A DNA stretch of 64,000 nt from Sulfurospirillum arsenophilum NBRC 109478 (GCF_000813345.1 NZ_BBQF01000004.1:224610-288609); one strand, 5' to 3'. Shown: positions 1 to 8,512, counted from the stretch's first letter. The notes: generated from the letters alone by a model not told the origin. Numbers and translations: made by a program.

Positions 1-1364
1 TCAAACACTTCTTCTTTGAGATGACGCAACATCGACGCATCGCCTGCTACAGGGATGGCATCAAAAAAGATCGCAAGGTTCATGACATCTTCCATCGTAG
101 GTGCATCAAACCAGCGTACGATCTCCTTATGGTAGGCACTCCAATGTTTGCACCAATACGGATTGGAGACCATGATGTTTCCCTCACAGCGCGGAAATCC
201 AAAGTCGATGAGCGTTTCTGTGAAGCGCTGCATGTAAGGTATATAAAGGCTTGCATCCATACTATCATCGATGATGAGAGCATTGTCTTGGTCGGTTTTC
301 AGGAGTTGCTCTTTACGCCCTTCACTGCCCATTACGATCAAACAGGCTTTTTTGGCAAGTGCCTCTGGCACAATCATGCCATAGAGTTTTTCATAGATCT
401 TCTCGTTAATCTCAGAGATAAGCTTCGCAATATAATCAACCTTCGTGCCTTTTACATGTAACTTTTTCACAATGTTGATAAGATCACTGCTGGCTTGTTT
501 CAACTCTTCGATGGTTGTTGCTTTGCGGATCTGAACGGCAACCAAATAGGTGTGATTGGCAAAGTAACTGAGTAGGTCGAGTTGCTCTAAAATGCCGATG
601 ATCTCTCCATCGCGTGTGACGATAAGACGTTTGATAGAGTGTTTTGTAAAAGCCAGCAATGCGTTAAAAAGGTAGTCATCGGCTTCGATGGTAATGATGG
701 GGTGAAGTGCTATAGGGCCGATCGCGGCATGTTTATCATACTCCTCAAAAAGTACATGCTTGCGCACAATACTATCGGTGACGATGCCATACTCATACCC
801 GTCGCCATTGCGCACGATGATGCAGTTGCTTTTTTTCGCCTCCATCTGGCGCAGTGCTTCCATAATGGAGCACTCTTTTTCCACAATGGTCGGCTGATGC
901 AAGTAGCTATCTTGCACGCGCGCCATCATAAAACCTGAAAGCTCGGTGGTGTACTCTTTGGCTTTAGCGGATTGAATTTTATTGGCAAGGTCTTGAATAA
1001 AATAAGCCTTAAATGAGGCATTGCTGTCGAGTAATGCTAAAAAATCCTCTTTTTTAAGCTCGTAGCAAATGAGTTCTTCTAAAACTTTAAAGCTGCTCTC
1101 GCTTTTGGAGTAAATGAGCGCGTCCGCATCAAACGAGTTGGATTTGCTATAAACTTTAAGAAGCTCCTCTTCATGAAACTCCCCTACTTCACCTTTGATG
1201 ATGATGTAGAGAAACTCAGAAGGCGAAGAAGCGGAGAAAAGGACTGTCTCTTTTTTATAGTAGGCGATATTCATCGCACCGATGGCTTTACTTATCTCGG
1301 TTTTGGAAAGCAGTTGAAACGGATGAATGGAGCGTAAAAACGCCTCAAGATCGTACATACTCAT
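1..1364 (-). CDS. CBS-domain / DUF294 nucleotidyltransferase-like signalling protein (3' end outside window)
   Basis: I translated this by hand because the frame has no stop before the window edge. It starts MSMYDLEAFLRSIHPFQLL after an AAAAAAGG site. The order is an N-terminal cyclic-nucleotide-binding-like beta region (about residues 10-125), two CBS motifs (about 155-275, with IVTRDGEIIGILEQLDLL in the second), then a DUF294 putative nucleotidyltransferase core with MGSEGRKEQLLKTDQDNAL, where G-S-E-G-R and the D-x-D pair match the family. Proteins of this layout are soluble and are thought to sense nucleotides. The C-terminal DUF294_C part lies beyond position 1. In some bacteria such genes sit beside DnaQ-like exonucleases or solute symporters, and that neighbour is not visible here. 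The enzymatic activity is unproven for the family. Confidence 0.85.
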   Translation of the reverse strand, partial: MSMYDLEAFLRSIHPFQLLSKTEISKAIGAMNIAYYKKETVLFSASSPSEFLYIIIKGEVGEFHEEELLKVYSKSNSFDADALIYSKSESSFKVLEELICYELKKEDFLALLDSNASFKAYFIQDLANKIQSAKAKEYTTELSGFMMARVQDSYLHQPTIVEKECSIMEALRQMEAKKSNCIIVRNGDGYEYGIVTDSIVRKHVLFEEYDKHAAIGPIALHPIITIEADDYLFNALLAFTKHSIKRLIVTRDGEIIGILEQLDLLSYFANHTYLVAVQIRKATTIEELKQASSDLINIVKKLHVKGTKVDYIAKLISEINEKIYEKLYGMIVPEALAKKACLIVMGSEGRKEQLLKTDQDNALIIDDSMDASLYIPYMQRFTETLIDFGFPRCEGNIMVSNPYWCKHWSAYHKEIVRWFDAPTMEDVMNLAIFFDAIPVAGDASMLRHLKEEVF

Positions 1365-1494
1365 GCAAAGCCTTTTTTCTGTAATAGCTAGATTGTAACG
1401 TGGAAGATTGAAAGAAGTTCTTACATGTAAATGTTAGTGTAAAAGATAAGCCAAGAATGTGGCATAATTGCACACAAAAAATAAGGAAATAGAC

Positions 1495-1749
1495 TTGCAT
1501 CCAACGATTGAAACTTTTTTAGCGAATATTACCGCCCTTCACCAATTAGAACCTAAAAATCTTCCCAGTGATGTTTTACATGTAATGGTTTCCATGAGTC
1601 CTGAAGAGCTTTTTAAAACCTGCACACAGCTTTCTGTCCTCTTAAACAATGTACCGAGTCAAACTACACCCATTACCCTTGCTGAAGGTGAAATTACTCG
1701 CTTGGCGGAAGAGTATTTAAAAGGGATTGTAAAGCGTTTGCGTGGATAA
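1495..1749 (+). CDS. small conserved hypothetical protein (84 aa)
   Basis: I chose the TTG at 1495 because AAGGAA (1483-1488) lies six bases upstream. An in-frame TTG at 1468 has no ribosome site. The product LHPTIETFLANITALHQ... is small, soluble and helical, with no membrane segment or cysteine cluster. A TTTACATGTAA palindrome at 1575-1585 lies inside the frame and encodes part of VLHVM. I do not recognise a family. It sits alone between the divergent DUF294 gene and the EamA exporter. The good ribosome site and a frame open over its whole length support a real gene, but the function is unknown. Confidence 0.6.
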   Translation: MHPTIETFLANITALHQLEPKNLPSDVLHVMVSMSPEELFKTCTQLSVLLNNVPSQTTPITLAEGEITRLAEEYLKGIVKRLRG

Positions 1750-1823
1750 ATGCTTTGAGTGTTTTCCACTGGTTTTAGCAAACTAAGGGTACAATGGCGC
1801 ACAATTTTTCATAAAGAGATCCC

Positions 1824-2729
1824 GTGAAGCAACAACGTATTGATTTGATTGGTATTTTATTTTTATTGACCGCTATGTTGACATGGGCGAGCTCGTTTAT
1901 AGCCTTTAAAGCTGCTCTTGGTCCGCTTGGACCTATGAGTTTGATGTTTGGTCGTATGCTCATTGCAAGCCTCTGTTTTGTCTATTTTATCAACGGGTTT
2001 CGCAAACTTGAATTTACCAAAAAAGATGTCAAATACATTCTTCTGCTCACTTTTTTTGAGCCATGCCTTTACTTTGTTTTTGAAGCCAAAGCACTGCAAC
2101 TCACCACCGCTTCGCAAGCAGGTATGATTACTTCTATGATGCCTCTTATGACCGCCATAGCAGCGAGTTTTGTGCTTAAAGAGTACCTAAGCAAACGTGT
2201 GGTCATAGGCTCGGCATTAGCCGTAGCAGGAGCTGTTTGGCTCAGTCTTGGAGCGCAAAGCAGTGAGCATGCAAGTAACCCTCTTTTAGGCAATTTCCTA
2301 GAATTTTGTGCGATGGTCTGCGGTACGTGGTATGCCATCTCCGTGCGATACCTGAGCCAAAGGTTTTCAGCACTCTTTCTCACTGCTATTCAAGCATTCA
2401 TTGGCACGATCTTCTTTGCACCACTTGCTCTGTGGGAGTATGTGACACTTCCGATGAGTATCACATGGGAAGTATTTAGCTGGATGTGTTATCTGGGGAT
2501 TGTCGTTACGCTTGGAGGGTATGGCATGTTCAACCTCGCCCTGAGCCGCATCGAAGCGAGTCGAGCTTCCGTGTTTGTCAACCTCATTCCTGTTTTTACG
2601 GTTTTGTTGGCATACCTTCTTTTAGGTGAAGTGTTGACACAAACCGAAATGATGGCAAGCTTTGTGATTTTTGGGGGAATTATTATCTCTCAACTGCCTA
2701 GATTTAGAGCGAAAGAGAAGTTAACGTAG
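1824..2729 (+). CDS. EamA/DMT-family drug-metabolite exporter
   Basis: The 301-residue inner-membrane protein starts at GTG 1824, following AAAGAGA. It has ten predicted transmembrane helices in two homologous EamA repeats (about residues 8-145 and 155-292), the usual DMT length. The start ILFLLTAMLTWASSFIAFKAAL and the second-repeat motif SRIEASRASVFVNLIPVFTVLLAYLLLGE are typical of EamA proteins. Members export amino acids, purines, drugs or other small metabolites, and the substrate cannot be read from the sequence. The gene stands alone, with a convergent terminator hairpin at 2767-2793. Confidence 0.88.
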   Translation: MKQQRIDLIGILFLLTAMLTWASSFIAFKAALGPLGPMSLMFGRMLIASLCFVYFINGFRKLEFTKKDVKYILLLTFFEPCLYFVFEAKALQLTTASQAGMITSMMPLMTAIAASFVLKEYLSKRVVIGSALAVAGAVWLSLGAQSSEHASNPLLGNFLEFCAMVCGTWYAISVRYLSQRFSALFLTAIQAFIGTIFFAPLALWEYVTLPMSITWEVFSWMCYLGIVVTLGGYGMFNLALSRIEASRASVFVNLIPVFTVLLAYLLLGEVLTQTEMMASFVIFGGIIISQLPRFRAKEKLT

Positions 2730-2766
2730 ACTTTACATGTAAAGATAAAATCGATCTATTTAAATA

Positions 2767-2793
2767 CGCTCTGAGGCTTATATCCTCAGAGCG
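2767..2793. terminator. hairpin between convergent eamA and lutC genes
   Basis: CGCTCTGAGG (2767-2776) pairs perfectly with CCTCAGAGCG (2784-2793) across a seven-base loop. On the minus strand it is followed by an A/T run (TATTTAAATAG), so it can end lutABC transcription. It may also serve the plus-strand eamA. Confidence 0.6.
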
Positions 2794-2801
2794 CATCCGA
2801 A

Positions 2802-3389
2802 CTAAATGAACACCACACACGCCTCAGTTGCGCCATGCGCACCGATAACCAAAGACTGTTCAATGTCCGCTGTTTTTGATGGTCCACTGATGAAAAGACC
2901 AAAGATGTCTTTGTCACCAAAGCGTACTCTCGTGTAAGCTTCGTGCATGCTGTGGACGATCTCACCTTTGGGAACAATGATCATTAACTTTTGAGCGATG
3001 AAGTAAAGTGCACGATGCCTTGCATCGGCCTCTTTAACCCATACGGCACCGTTTTCTGCCACGGCAAATTCACCTTTAATGATCGCCAAATCCACATCTT
3101 TAAGCGTATGCGGATCGTCTGTTGCATTCAGTTCTTTGGTGTTTACATGTAAATCTTCTACGGTTGAAACGATGACGGTTGCATCTTTGTAATGCTCTTT
3201 AATGTACGCTTCCACGGCTTGTTTATTTTCCAAATGAACCGCATTTCCACCCACACTAGATAGCGTTGTCGCAAATTTTGCATCCAAATCCTCATAGGTC
3301 GTATGAAGAATATTCACCTCTGGCAAAGCGTTTTCACTTCGAGGTTTGCCTTCTTTGATTGCTTTTAAAATGGCTTCGCGTGAACTCAT
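2802..3389 (-). CDS. lutC: L-lactate utilization protein LutC (LUD domain)
   Basis: This 195-residue soluble LUD-domain protein is the last gene of a lutA-lutB-lutC operon. Its ATG overlaps the lutB stop (ATGA at 3386-3389). The C-terminal half contains the LUD pattern GENGAVWVKEAD...ALYFIAQKLMIIVP and IFGLFISGPSKTADIEQSLVIGAHGA, where the S-G-P-S-x-T-A-D-I-E block is characteristic. In Bacillus and Campylobacter jejuni, LutABC is an oxygen-insensitive, iron-sulfur L-lactate oxidation complex. LutC itself has no cofactor motif here. No lactate permease is adjacent. Confidence 0.92.
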   Translation of the reverse strand: MSSREAILKAIKEGKPRSENALPEVNILHTTYEDLDAKFATTLSSVGGNAVHLENKQAVEAYIKEHYKDATVIVSTVEDLHVNTKELNATDDPHTLKDVDLAIIKGEFAVAENGAVWVKEADARHRALYFIAQKLMIIVPKGEIVHSMHEAYTRVRFGDKDIFGLFISGPSKTADIEQSLVIGAHGATEACVVFI

Positions 3390-4759
3390 TTAATACCCTT
3401 TTTCGCTTTGTAAAGTTCTTTAAAACTGTTTTTTGGGAATGGTGGTAACTCTCTATTTTTACCCCACAGATTGAATTTAGAATAAACAAGAAAACGCGGT
3501 AAAATAGGCACCATTTTACGCGCCATAAATCCTGCAAAGTCCATGAGTTTTGGACGACACATAAGCCATGTCGCCATCTTCAGCGCATTGTGTTTAACAG
3601 GGCTTAAATACCCCGCATCCACCACATCTTGGCGCTTTAAGTAGAGCTGATCTGCCAAATCTACCTTAACAGGGCAAACGTTAGAACATGAAAAACAGAG
3701 CGAGCAGGCAAACGGCAAACTGTAGTATTTTTTAAGATCACGACTAGGCGCAAGTGTAGAGCCAATCGGGCCAGGAATGACATACCCGTAACTATACCCA
3801 CCACTTCTTCGGTAAATCGGACATGTGTTCAAACACGCGCCACAACGAATACACTGAAGTGATTTGACGTAACGTTTATCGGCAAGAATTTTGGATCGCC
3901 CGTTATCCACGATGACAACATGCATCTCGCCACCTTCTACGGCTCCATGATAATGTGAAGTGTACGTTGTAACAGGCTGACCTGTCGCACTGCGCGCAAG
4001 TAAACGTGTAAAGACACTTAGGTCTTTAAGGCGAGGAATGATCTTCTCAATGCCCATACACGCAATATGAAGCTTTGGCAAACTTGCACCCAAGTCGGCA
4101 TTTCCCTCATTGGTACACACGACAATGCCACCTGTTTCAGCAATGGCAAAGTTAACTCCCGTCATAGCAGCATCCGCACCCACAAATTTTTCACGCAAAT
4201 GCGCACGTGCGGCACGTGTCAAGTATGTTGGGTCGGAGTTGCCTTTTTCAGTTTTTAAGAACTTCTCAAAAGTGGTACCAACATCCTCTTTTTTAAGGTG
4301 GATTGCTGGAAGAACGATGTGAGAAGGTGGTTCGTTACGGAGTTGAACAATGCGTTCACCGAGATCAGTATCGACCACTTCGATGCCATTTTTTTCAAGG
4401 TAAGGGTTGAGATGGCACTCTTCGGTGAGCATGGATTTGCTCTTAACGATCATTTTCACATTTTTAGCGCGTAAAATGTCTAAGACAATTTGATTGTGTT
4501 CTTTCGCATCTTTTGCCCAATGCACATGAATACCACGTTTTAAAGCATTTTGCTCGAAGATTTCAAGGTATTCATCAAGATTACTAAGTGTGTGCGATTT
4601 GATTTTATCGGCGGTGTTACGAAGCTCTTCCCACTCGTCCAAACTTTTCGCTTGTGTGTCACGCTTCACACGCACGAACCAGAGCGCTTTATCATGCCAT
4701 TTCATGCGCTCTACGTTACTGGCAAATTTATCGGCAAGTTCTGGGTGGTTATGGCTCAT
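3386..4759 (-). CDS. lutB: iron-sulfur L-lactate utilization protein LutB
   Basis: The 457-residue protein has an N-terminal LUD domain (about residues 60-290) and a ferredoxin-like domain with two tetra-cysteine motifs: CIRCGACLNTCP (303-314) and CSLCFSCSNVCPVK (352-365). Each can bind a 4Fe-4S cluster. A C-terminal extension rich in basic and aromatic residues (about 385-457) is typical of LutB. The start overlaps the lutA stop by four bases and its stop overlaps lutC, indicating translational coupling. Role by family: electron transfer during cytoplasmic L-lactate to pyruvate oxidation. Confidence 0.94.
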   Translation of the reverse strand: MSHNHPELADKFASNVERMKWHDKALWFVRVKRDTQAKSLDEWEELRNTADKIKSHTLSNLDEYLEIFEQNALKRGIHVHWAKDAKEHNQIVLDILRAKNVKMIVKSKSMLTEECHLNPYLEKNGIEVVDTDLGERIVQLRNEPPSHIVLPAIHLKKEDVGTTFEKFLKTEKGNSDPTYLTRAARAHLREKFVGADAAMTGVNFAIAETGGIVVCTNEGNADLGASLPKLHIACMGIEKIIPRLKDLSVFTRLLARSATGQPVTTYTSHYHGAVEGGEMHVVIVDNGRSKILADKRYVKSLQCIRCGACLNTCPIYRRSGGYSYGYVIPGPIGSTLAPSRDLKKYYSLPFACSLCFSCSNVCPVKVDLADQLYLKRQDVVDAGYLSPVKHNALKMATWLMCRPKLMDFAGFMARKMVPILPRFLVYSKFNLWGKNRELPPFPKNSFKELYKAKKGIK

Positions 4760-5499
4760 TTGACATCTCCTGCTAAAATTTGGGCGATATAAATGGTTTT
4801 TAGAGGCATCTTTTCGCGATCAATCACGCCTTGCATATGCATCAAACACGACATGTCCACACCGGTGATGTACTCGCTTCCAGCATCAAGATGATCTTGC
4901 AAGCGTGCTCGTCCCATCGCCACACTCATCGCCTCTTCAGTGATGGCAAATGTTCCACCAAAACCACAGCACTCATCTTTGCGAGTAAGTTCTGAGTAGC
5001 TAATGCCTTCGACTTTATCGAGTAAATTTTTGATTTTTGAAAATTCGGGTACATTCTTCTCACTCATACTTGCCATGCCAAGTTCTCGGTGAGCATGACA
5101 GCTGTTGTGGATACCCACTTTGTGATGAAAGGTAGCATTCATAGAAGTTGGTTTGATGACATCGTGCAGAAATTCGATCAGTTCAAAGGTATGGCTTCGC
5201 ATACGCTCAAACCCCTCACGCCCCTCTAAAAACTGAGCATAATTATGACGTATCATACTGACACAGCTTCCACTGGGTGCTACGATGTAGTCATAGTTCT
5301 TGAAGATTTTAAAGAAGCGCTCGGCTAGAACGGCTGTCTCTTTGGCGCAACCTGTGTTGGCTTGTGCTTGTCCGCAACATGTTTGTTCCAGCGGATACTC
5401 CACATCTAACCCCAAATTCTCCAGCACTTTAAGCGTTGCCATGGAGGCTTCAGGGTATAACTCGTTCATAAAACAGGGGATAAAAAGACCTATTTTCAT
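4756..5499 (-). CDS. lutA: L-lactate utilization protein LutA (CCG-domain, Fe-S)
   Basis: ATG 5499 has GGAG six bases upstream. The longer frame back to 5553 has no ribosome site, so the protein is 247 residues, the family's usual size. Two CCG cysteine-rich motifs are visible: LEQTCCGQAQANTGCAKE near residue 40 and KDECCGFGGTFAITEEAM near 180, plus NSCHAHRELG. These CCG blocks bind a non-cubane or 4Fe-4S centre in HdrB/GlpC/LutA relatives. As the first gene of lutABC it carries the operon's translation start. No LldR/LutR repressor gene is adjacent, so control is unknown. Confidence 0.93.
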   Translation of the reverse strand: MKIGLFIPCFMNELYPEASMATLKVLENLGLDVEYPLEQTCCGQAQANTGCAKETAVLAERFFKIFKNYDYIVAPSGSCVSMIRHNYAQFLEGREGFERMRSHTFELIEFLHDVIKPTSMNATFHHKVGIHNSCHAHRELGMASMSEKNVPEFSKIKNLLDKVEGISYSELTRKDECCGFGGTFAITEEAMSVAMGRARLQDHLDAGSEYITGVDMSCLMHMQGVIDREKMPLKTIYIAQILAGDVK

Positions 5500-5602
5500 A
5501 TATACTCCGTTACCATAATTTTTACATTTGACTTCTTTTCGTAAGCTATGCAAGAAATCTACTGTATCGTAACAACTATGTCACACAAACGTATGATATT
5601 TT

Positions 5603-5695
5603 CTATGAGCCTAATATATTTTGTAAAATGATTTCAATAAGTAACACTCCCGCAAAGAGAGCGAGAATAACAGCTAAGAGTTGTCCTTTTTTCAT
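5603..5695 (-). CDS. 30-residue single-pass membrane peptide downstream of the LysE exporter
   Basis: A short frame begins ATG 5693-5695 (MKKGQLLAVILALFAG...) and ends at TAG 5603-5605. After MKKGQ it is almost entirely one hydrophobic helix (LLAVILALFAGVLLIEII), then a short polar tail. It starts ten bases after the LysE-family stop on the same strand, and GATGGGAA upstream could act as the ribosome site, so the two genes may form an operon. The composition (Lys-rich start, one transmembrane helix) suits a small membrane protein, perhaps an accessory of the transporter. No family is recognised and translation is unproven. Confidence 0.5.
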   Translation of the reverse strand: MKKGQLLAVILALFAGVLLIEIILQNILGS

Positions 5696-5705
5696 CGTGT
5701 TCCCA

Positions 5706-6332
5706 TCATCGAGATGTTAAAGCTAATTTGATAGCTAACGCTGCAAAGACAGTACCTGCAACGCGATTGAGGATCTTCTCACCATTTTTAGTTTTGCTAA
5801 ACCAGCTTCCTACACGACCTGCAAGCAGTGCGATAACCGTAAAAACCACAAAGGCACAGAGCATAAAAAGCGCACCCAGCGTAAAAATTTGCCCTGTTAC
5901 ATTGCCCACTTCGGGGTTCGTAAATTGTGGCAGAAACGCTAAGAAAAAGATGGAGACTTTGGGGTTAGTGATGTTCATGAAAATACCACGTTTATAGAGT
6001 GCTTTGAGACTTAGTGGGCTTTTATCGGACTCTAGTTTACTCTTACTGGCATCTTTAAATGCCATAAAAGCAAGGTATAAAAGGTATGCAGCGCCCACAA
6101 ATTTGAGAATCGAAAATGCAAAAATGGATGTTTGAAATATCACGGCAACACCAAGAGCTACGGCAGTGGTGTGAAAAACCAGTCCGCTGCAAAGTCCCAA
6201 TGCTATGACAATGCCTGAGCGGCTTCCTTTCGTCATTGACTGTGTGAGTACAAAGAGTATGTCTGGTCCTGGGGCAAGTGCTAACAAGGTTGAAGCAGTC
6301 ACAAACATCACAATGGTTTGAAGCTCAAGCAT
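5706..6332 (-). CDS. LysE/RhtB-family amino-acid exporter
   Basis: The 208-residue integral membrane protein has six predicted helices. The N-terminal motif LALAPGPDILFVLTQSMTKGSRSGI is the LysE/RhtB signature (G-P-D/N near residue 22, then a G-x-x-x-G-x-x-x-A helix). Family members export basic or neutral amino acids or homoserine lactones using the proton gradient. The substrate is not predictable. The length is normal. The gene is transcribed divergently from the hemolysin III gene, with a TTTACATGTAAA copy at 6344-6355 just upstream of its start. A 30-residue membrane peptide follows. Confidence 0.9.
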   Translation of the reverse strand: MLELQTIVMFVTASTLLALAPGPDILFVLTQSMTKGSRSGIVIALGLCSGLVFHTTAVALGVAVIFQTSIFAFSILKFVGAAYLLYLAFMAFKDASKSKLESDKSPLSLKALYKRGIFMNITNPKVSIFFLAFLPQFTNPEVGNVTGQIFTLGALFMLCAFVVFTVIALLAGRVGSWFSKTKNGEKILNRVAGTVFAALAIKLALTSR

Positions 6333-6540
6333 TACAATCTCCTTTTACATGTAAATATTTAAGATGATAAATTGTACCGCCAAATGGCTTAGACTATGAC
6401 TTCAAAAATTAAAAAAACTTTTTCATACATATCTTTTCTCTACCTTATTTTAGAAACGGTCCATTTTAGAAACGATATTAAAAAAATCGCAGTATAATAA
6501 ACTCGGTTTCTCACCATAAATTCATTTTACAAAAACTGAT

Positions 6541-6616
6541 AGCACCAAAGGTGCTTGGGCATTTTGCCGAAGGAAACCTAGTGTTAACGTAGTCTTTAAA
6601 GCTTTGCTTGAAAGAC
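6541..6616 (+). ncRNA. candidate structured 5' leader, copy 1
   Basis: Stem 1 is GCACC-AAA-GGTGC (6542-6554), followed by GGGC...TGCCGAAGGAAAC, the block TAGTGTTAACGTAGT, and a long hairpin. That hairpin is GTCTTT (6592-6597) and AAGC paired with GCTT and AAAGAC (6611-6616) around a TTT loop. A second copy at 23547-23620 keeps the unpaired blocks and changes both sides of the last stem. In both copies the last stem ends exactly 41 bases before the predicted start codon. This fits a cis-acting RNA or riboswitch class I do not recognise. No glycine, TPP, SAM, c-di-GMP or cobalamin consensus matched by eye. Confidence 0.55.
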
Positions 6617-6657
6617 ATGCAAAGGGTTCTTTCAGAACTCTATAGAAAGGAGACACC

Positions 6658-7308
6658 ATCGAAACAACAACTTCTTACTCTTTGATTGAAGAGACTTGGC
6701 ATAGTATTACACACGGTATTGGACTTTTATTGAGTGTGAGCGCATTGACATTATTGTGCGTTTTTGCAGGACAAAGTGGTGATGGAGCCAAAATTGCCAG
6801 CGCGCTTGTTTTTGGACTTTCATTGATCGTCATGTATGGCGCTTCGACACTTTACCATGCCATTCGCATTCCTAATATCAAAGCCATTTTACGCCAATTT
6901 GACCATTGTGCCATTTACATTTTGATAGCAGGAACGTATACACCCATATCCCTTTTAGCGATTCAAGGAACTGTGGGATGGATACTTTTTGGTATTGCAT
7001 GGGCGATTGCAGCTTTTGGTATTTCACTCAAGATTTTTTACCCACAACGTTTTCATAAACTCTCTTTGAGCTTATATGCACTGATGGGATGGATGGTGAT
7101 TTTTGCAGTAGAGCCTCTACTCGAAAATCTAACGCTTTTACCGTTATGCTTACTTTTAGCAGGAGGCGTTACGTACACAGTGGGTATCATCTTTTATGTT
7201 TGGAAAAGCCTTGCATACAGCCATACCATCTGGCATTTTTTTGTATTGGGTGGATCTACATTTCATTTCTTTGTCGTTTTAATGCTTATTTTAGATACTT
7301 CGATATGA
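6658..7308 (+). CDS. hemolysin III / TrhA (YqfA-like) family membrane protein, apparent ATC start
   Basis: Seven predicted helices and the family motifs EETWHSITHGIG, ASTLYHAI and FDHCAIYILIAGTYTP, with conserved His, Asp and Ser residues resembling the PAQR zinc site, mark a hemolysin III/TrhA protein. The homologous N-terminus (ETTTSYSLIEE) is in frame from position 6658, where the codon is ATC. A strong AAGGAG (6647-6652) stands five bases before it. The only conventional alternative, TTG 6682, lacks a ribosome site and would remove the conserved Y-S-L segment. I therefore place the start at ATC. The physiological role of the family in bacteria is debated (membrane homeostasis). Confidence 0.82.
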   Translation: METTTSYSLIEETWHSITHGIGLLLSVSALTLLCVFAGQSGDGAKIASALVFGLSLIVMYGASTLYHAIRIPNIKAILRQFDHCAIYILIAGTYTPISLLAIQGTVGWILFGIAWAIAAFGISLKIFYPQRFHKLSLSLYALMGWMVIFAVEPLLENLTLLPLCLLLAGGVTYTVGIIFYVWKSLAYSHTIWHFFVLGGSTFHFFVVLMLILDTSI

Positions 7309-7375
7309 TTCGTTTCAAGAGATTTACCGTCAAATTTTTATACAATATCTTCATTAAGCTACAACAAGGGATGCT

Positions 7376-7858
7376 ATGAATATCTACGAATACGCGATGC
7401 AACTAGAACTTGATGGGGAGCGCTACTATCGCGAACTTGCCGAAAAGATAGAAGATAAGGGCCTCAAAAATATTTTTGTGATGTTAGCAGAAGAAGAGGT
7501 CAAACACTTTATTATTTTTGAAAAAATGAATAAACAACAATCGTTTGTTGCACAACATCCAACCAATTTAATGAAAAACACGCTCTCATCGTTTCGTAGA
7601 ATGCGTGAAGAAAATCCGAATTTTTATTTTTCACAACAGTATGTTGACTCTTTCAAAAGCGCACTTCGTACCGAACAAAACAGCTATCAATTTTACCTTG
7701 AAAAAGGAAATATGCTCGAAGAAGGCGAACAGAAAGAGGCATTTTTACGTATAGCGGAAGAAGAGAAGGAACATATGATTTTACTTCAAAATCTTCTCAC
7801 ATTTGTCATGGATCCACATCAATGGATCGAAAGTCATGAACTCAAAATGCCTTTGTAA
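7376..7858 (+). CDS. ferritin-like (rubrerythrin-type) di-iron protein, tandem copy 1
   Basis: The 160-residue soluble four-helix protein has two E-E-E-x-x-H motifs: LAEEEVKHF near residue 40 and IAEEEKEHM near 123, plus Glu14 (LDGERYY) and Glu100 (RTEQNSYQFY). This is the carboxylate/His ligand set of rubrerythrin-like ferritin domains. There is no C-terminal rubredoxin CxxC domain. Such proteins bind a di-iron centre and take part in peroxide or iron handling in microaerobic bacteria. The ribosome site AAGGG is good. A paralogue lies 125 bases downstream. The hydrophobic tail seen in membrane ferritins is absent. Confidence 0.88.
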   Translation: MNIYEYAMQLELDGERYYRELAEKIEDKGLKNIFVMLAEEEVKHFIIFEKMNKQQSFVAQHPTNLMKNTLSSFRRMREENPNFYFSQQYVDSFKSALRTEQNSYQFYLEKGNMLEEGEQKEAFLRIAEEEKEHMILLQNLLTFVMDPHQWIESHELKMPL

Positions 7859-7983
7859 TCTTTTAGAGACATTAGTGAGTCATAAAGTAATTAAGCTTGA
7901 TTCTTTATCAGATTTTTATCATAGATTTCCTATAAAATTGATAGAGATTTATCCTATCTAAAAATCAAAACAAGGGGCGTGCG

Positions 7984-8496
7984 ATGAATGTCTACGAATA
8001 CGCGATGAAAGTCGAAAAAGATGGAGAGCATTACTACCGAGAACTTGCAACAAAAACCAATGATGCAGGGGTAAAGTCAATTTTGACAATGTTGGCCGAC
8101 GAAGAGGTAAAGCACTACGCTTTGTTTGAGAAAATGAACAAAAACCAGATCATTCCGACACAACCCAGTGTTGATATTTTCAAACACACTAAAAACATGT
8201 TTGAGAAAATGCAAAAAGAGAATAAAAGTCCAAGTTTTAGCCAAGATCAAATAGAGTTTTACAAAAGCGCTCTGCTCTCTGAAGAAAATAGCTACAAATT
8301 TTACACCGAAAAAGCACTGATGCTTGAAGAAGGAGAACAAAAGAAGGCATTTTTACGCATTGCAGAAGAAGAGAGAGCGCATTATGTTCTCTTGGAAAAT
8401 TTGGTTGAGTATATCTCTGCACCTGAGAGTTGGGTAGAGAGTGCTGAATTTAACCATCTTAGCACTAAATTTGTACAAAAAACAGCATTGTTATAA
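7984..8496 (+). CDS. ferritin-like (rubrerythrin-type) di-iron protein, tandem copy 2
   Basis: A paralogue of the preceding gene, with the same opening (NVYEYAMKVEKDGEHYYRELA) and the same metal-ligand motifs: LADEEVKHYALFEKM and RIAEEERAHYVLLENL. It is 170 residues long, with a short C-terminal extension (FNHLSTKFVQKTALL). The two copies diverge most between residues 55 and 90. Its own AGGGGCG ribosome site and the 125-base A+T-rich spacer, which could hold a promoter, suggest it may be regulated separately. The role is the same as copy 1: probable di-iron oxygen or peroxide chemistry. Confidence 0.88.
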   Translation: MNVYEYAMKVEKDGEHYYRELATKTNDAGVKSILTMLADEEVKHYALFEKMNKNQIIPTQPSVDIFKHTKNMFEKMQKENKSPSFSQDQIEFYKSALLSEENSYKFYTEKALMLEEGEQKKAFLRIAEEERAHYVLLENLVEYISAPESWVESAEFNHLSTKFVQKTALL

Positions 8497-8512
8497 TCTT
8501 CAATAGACCTTG

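Noticed and set aside
6541..6616. Assigning the leader to the glycine riboswitch because of the GCCGAAGG block
   Set aside because: The typical CAGGTA and tandem aptamer layout of glycine riboswitches is absent.
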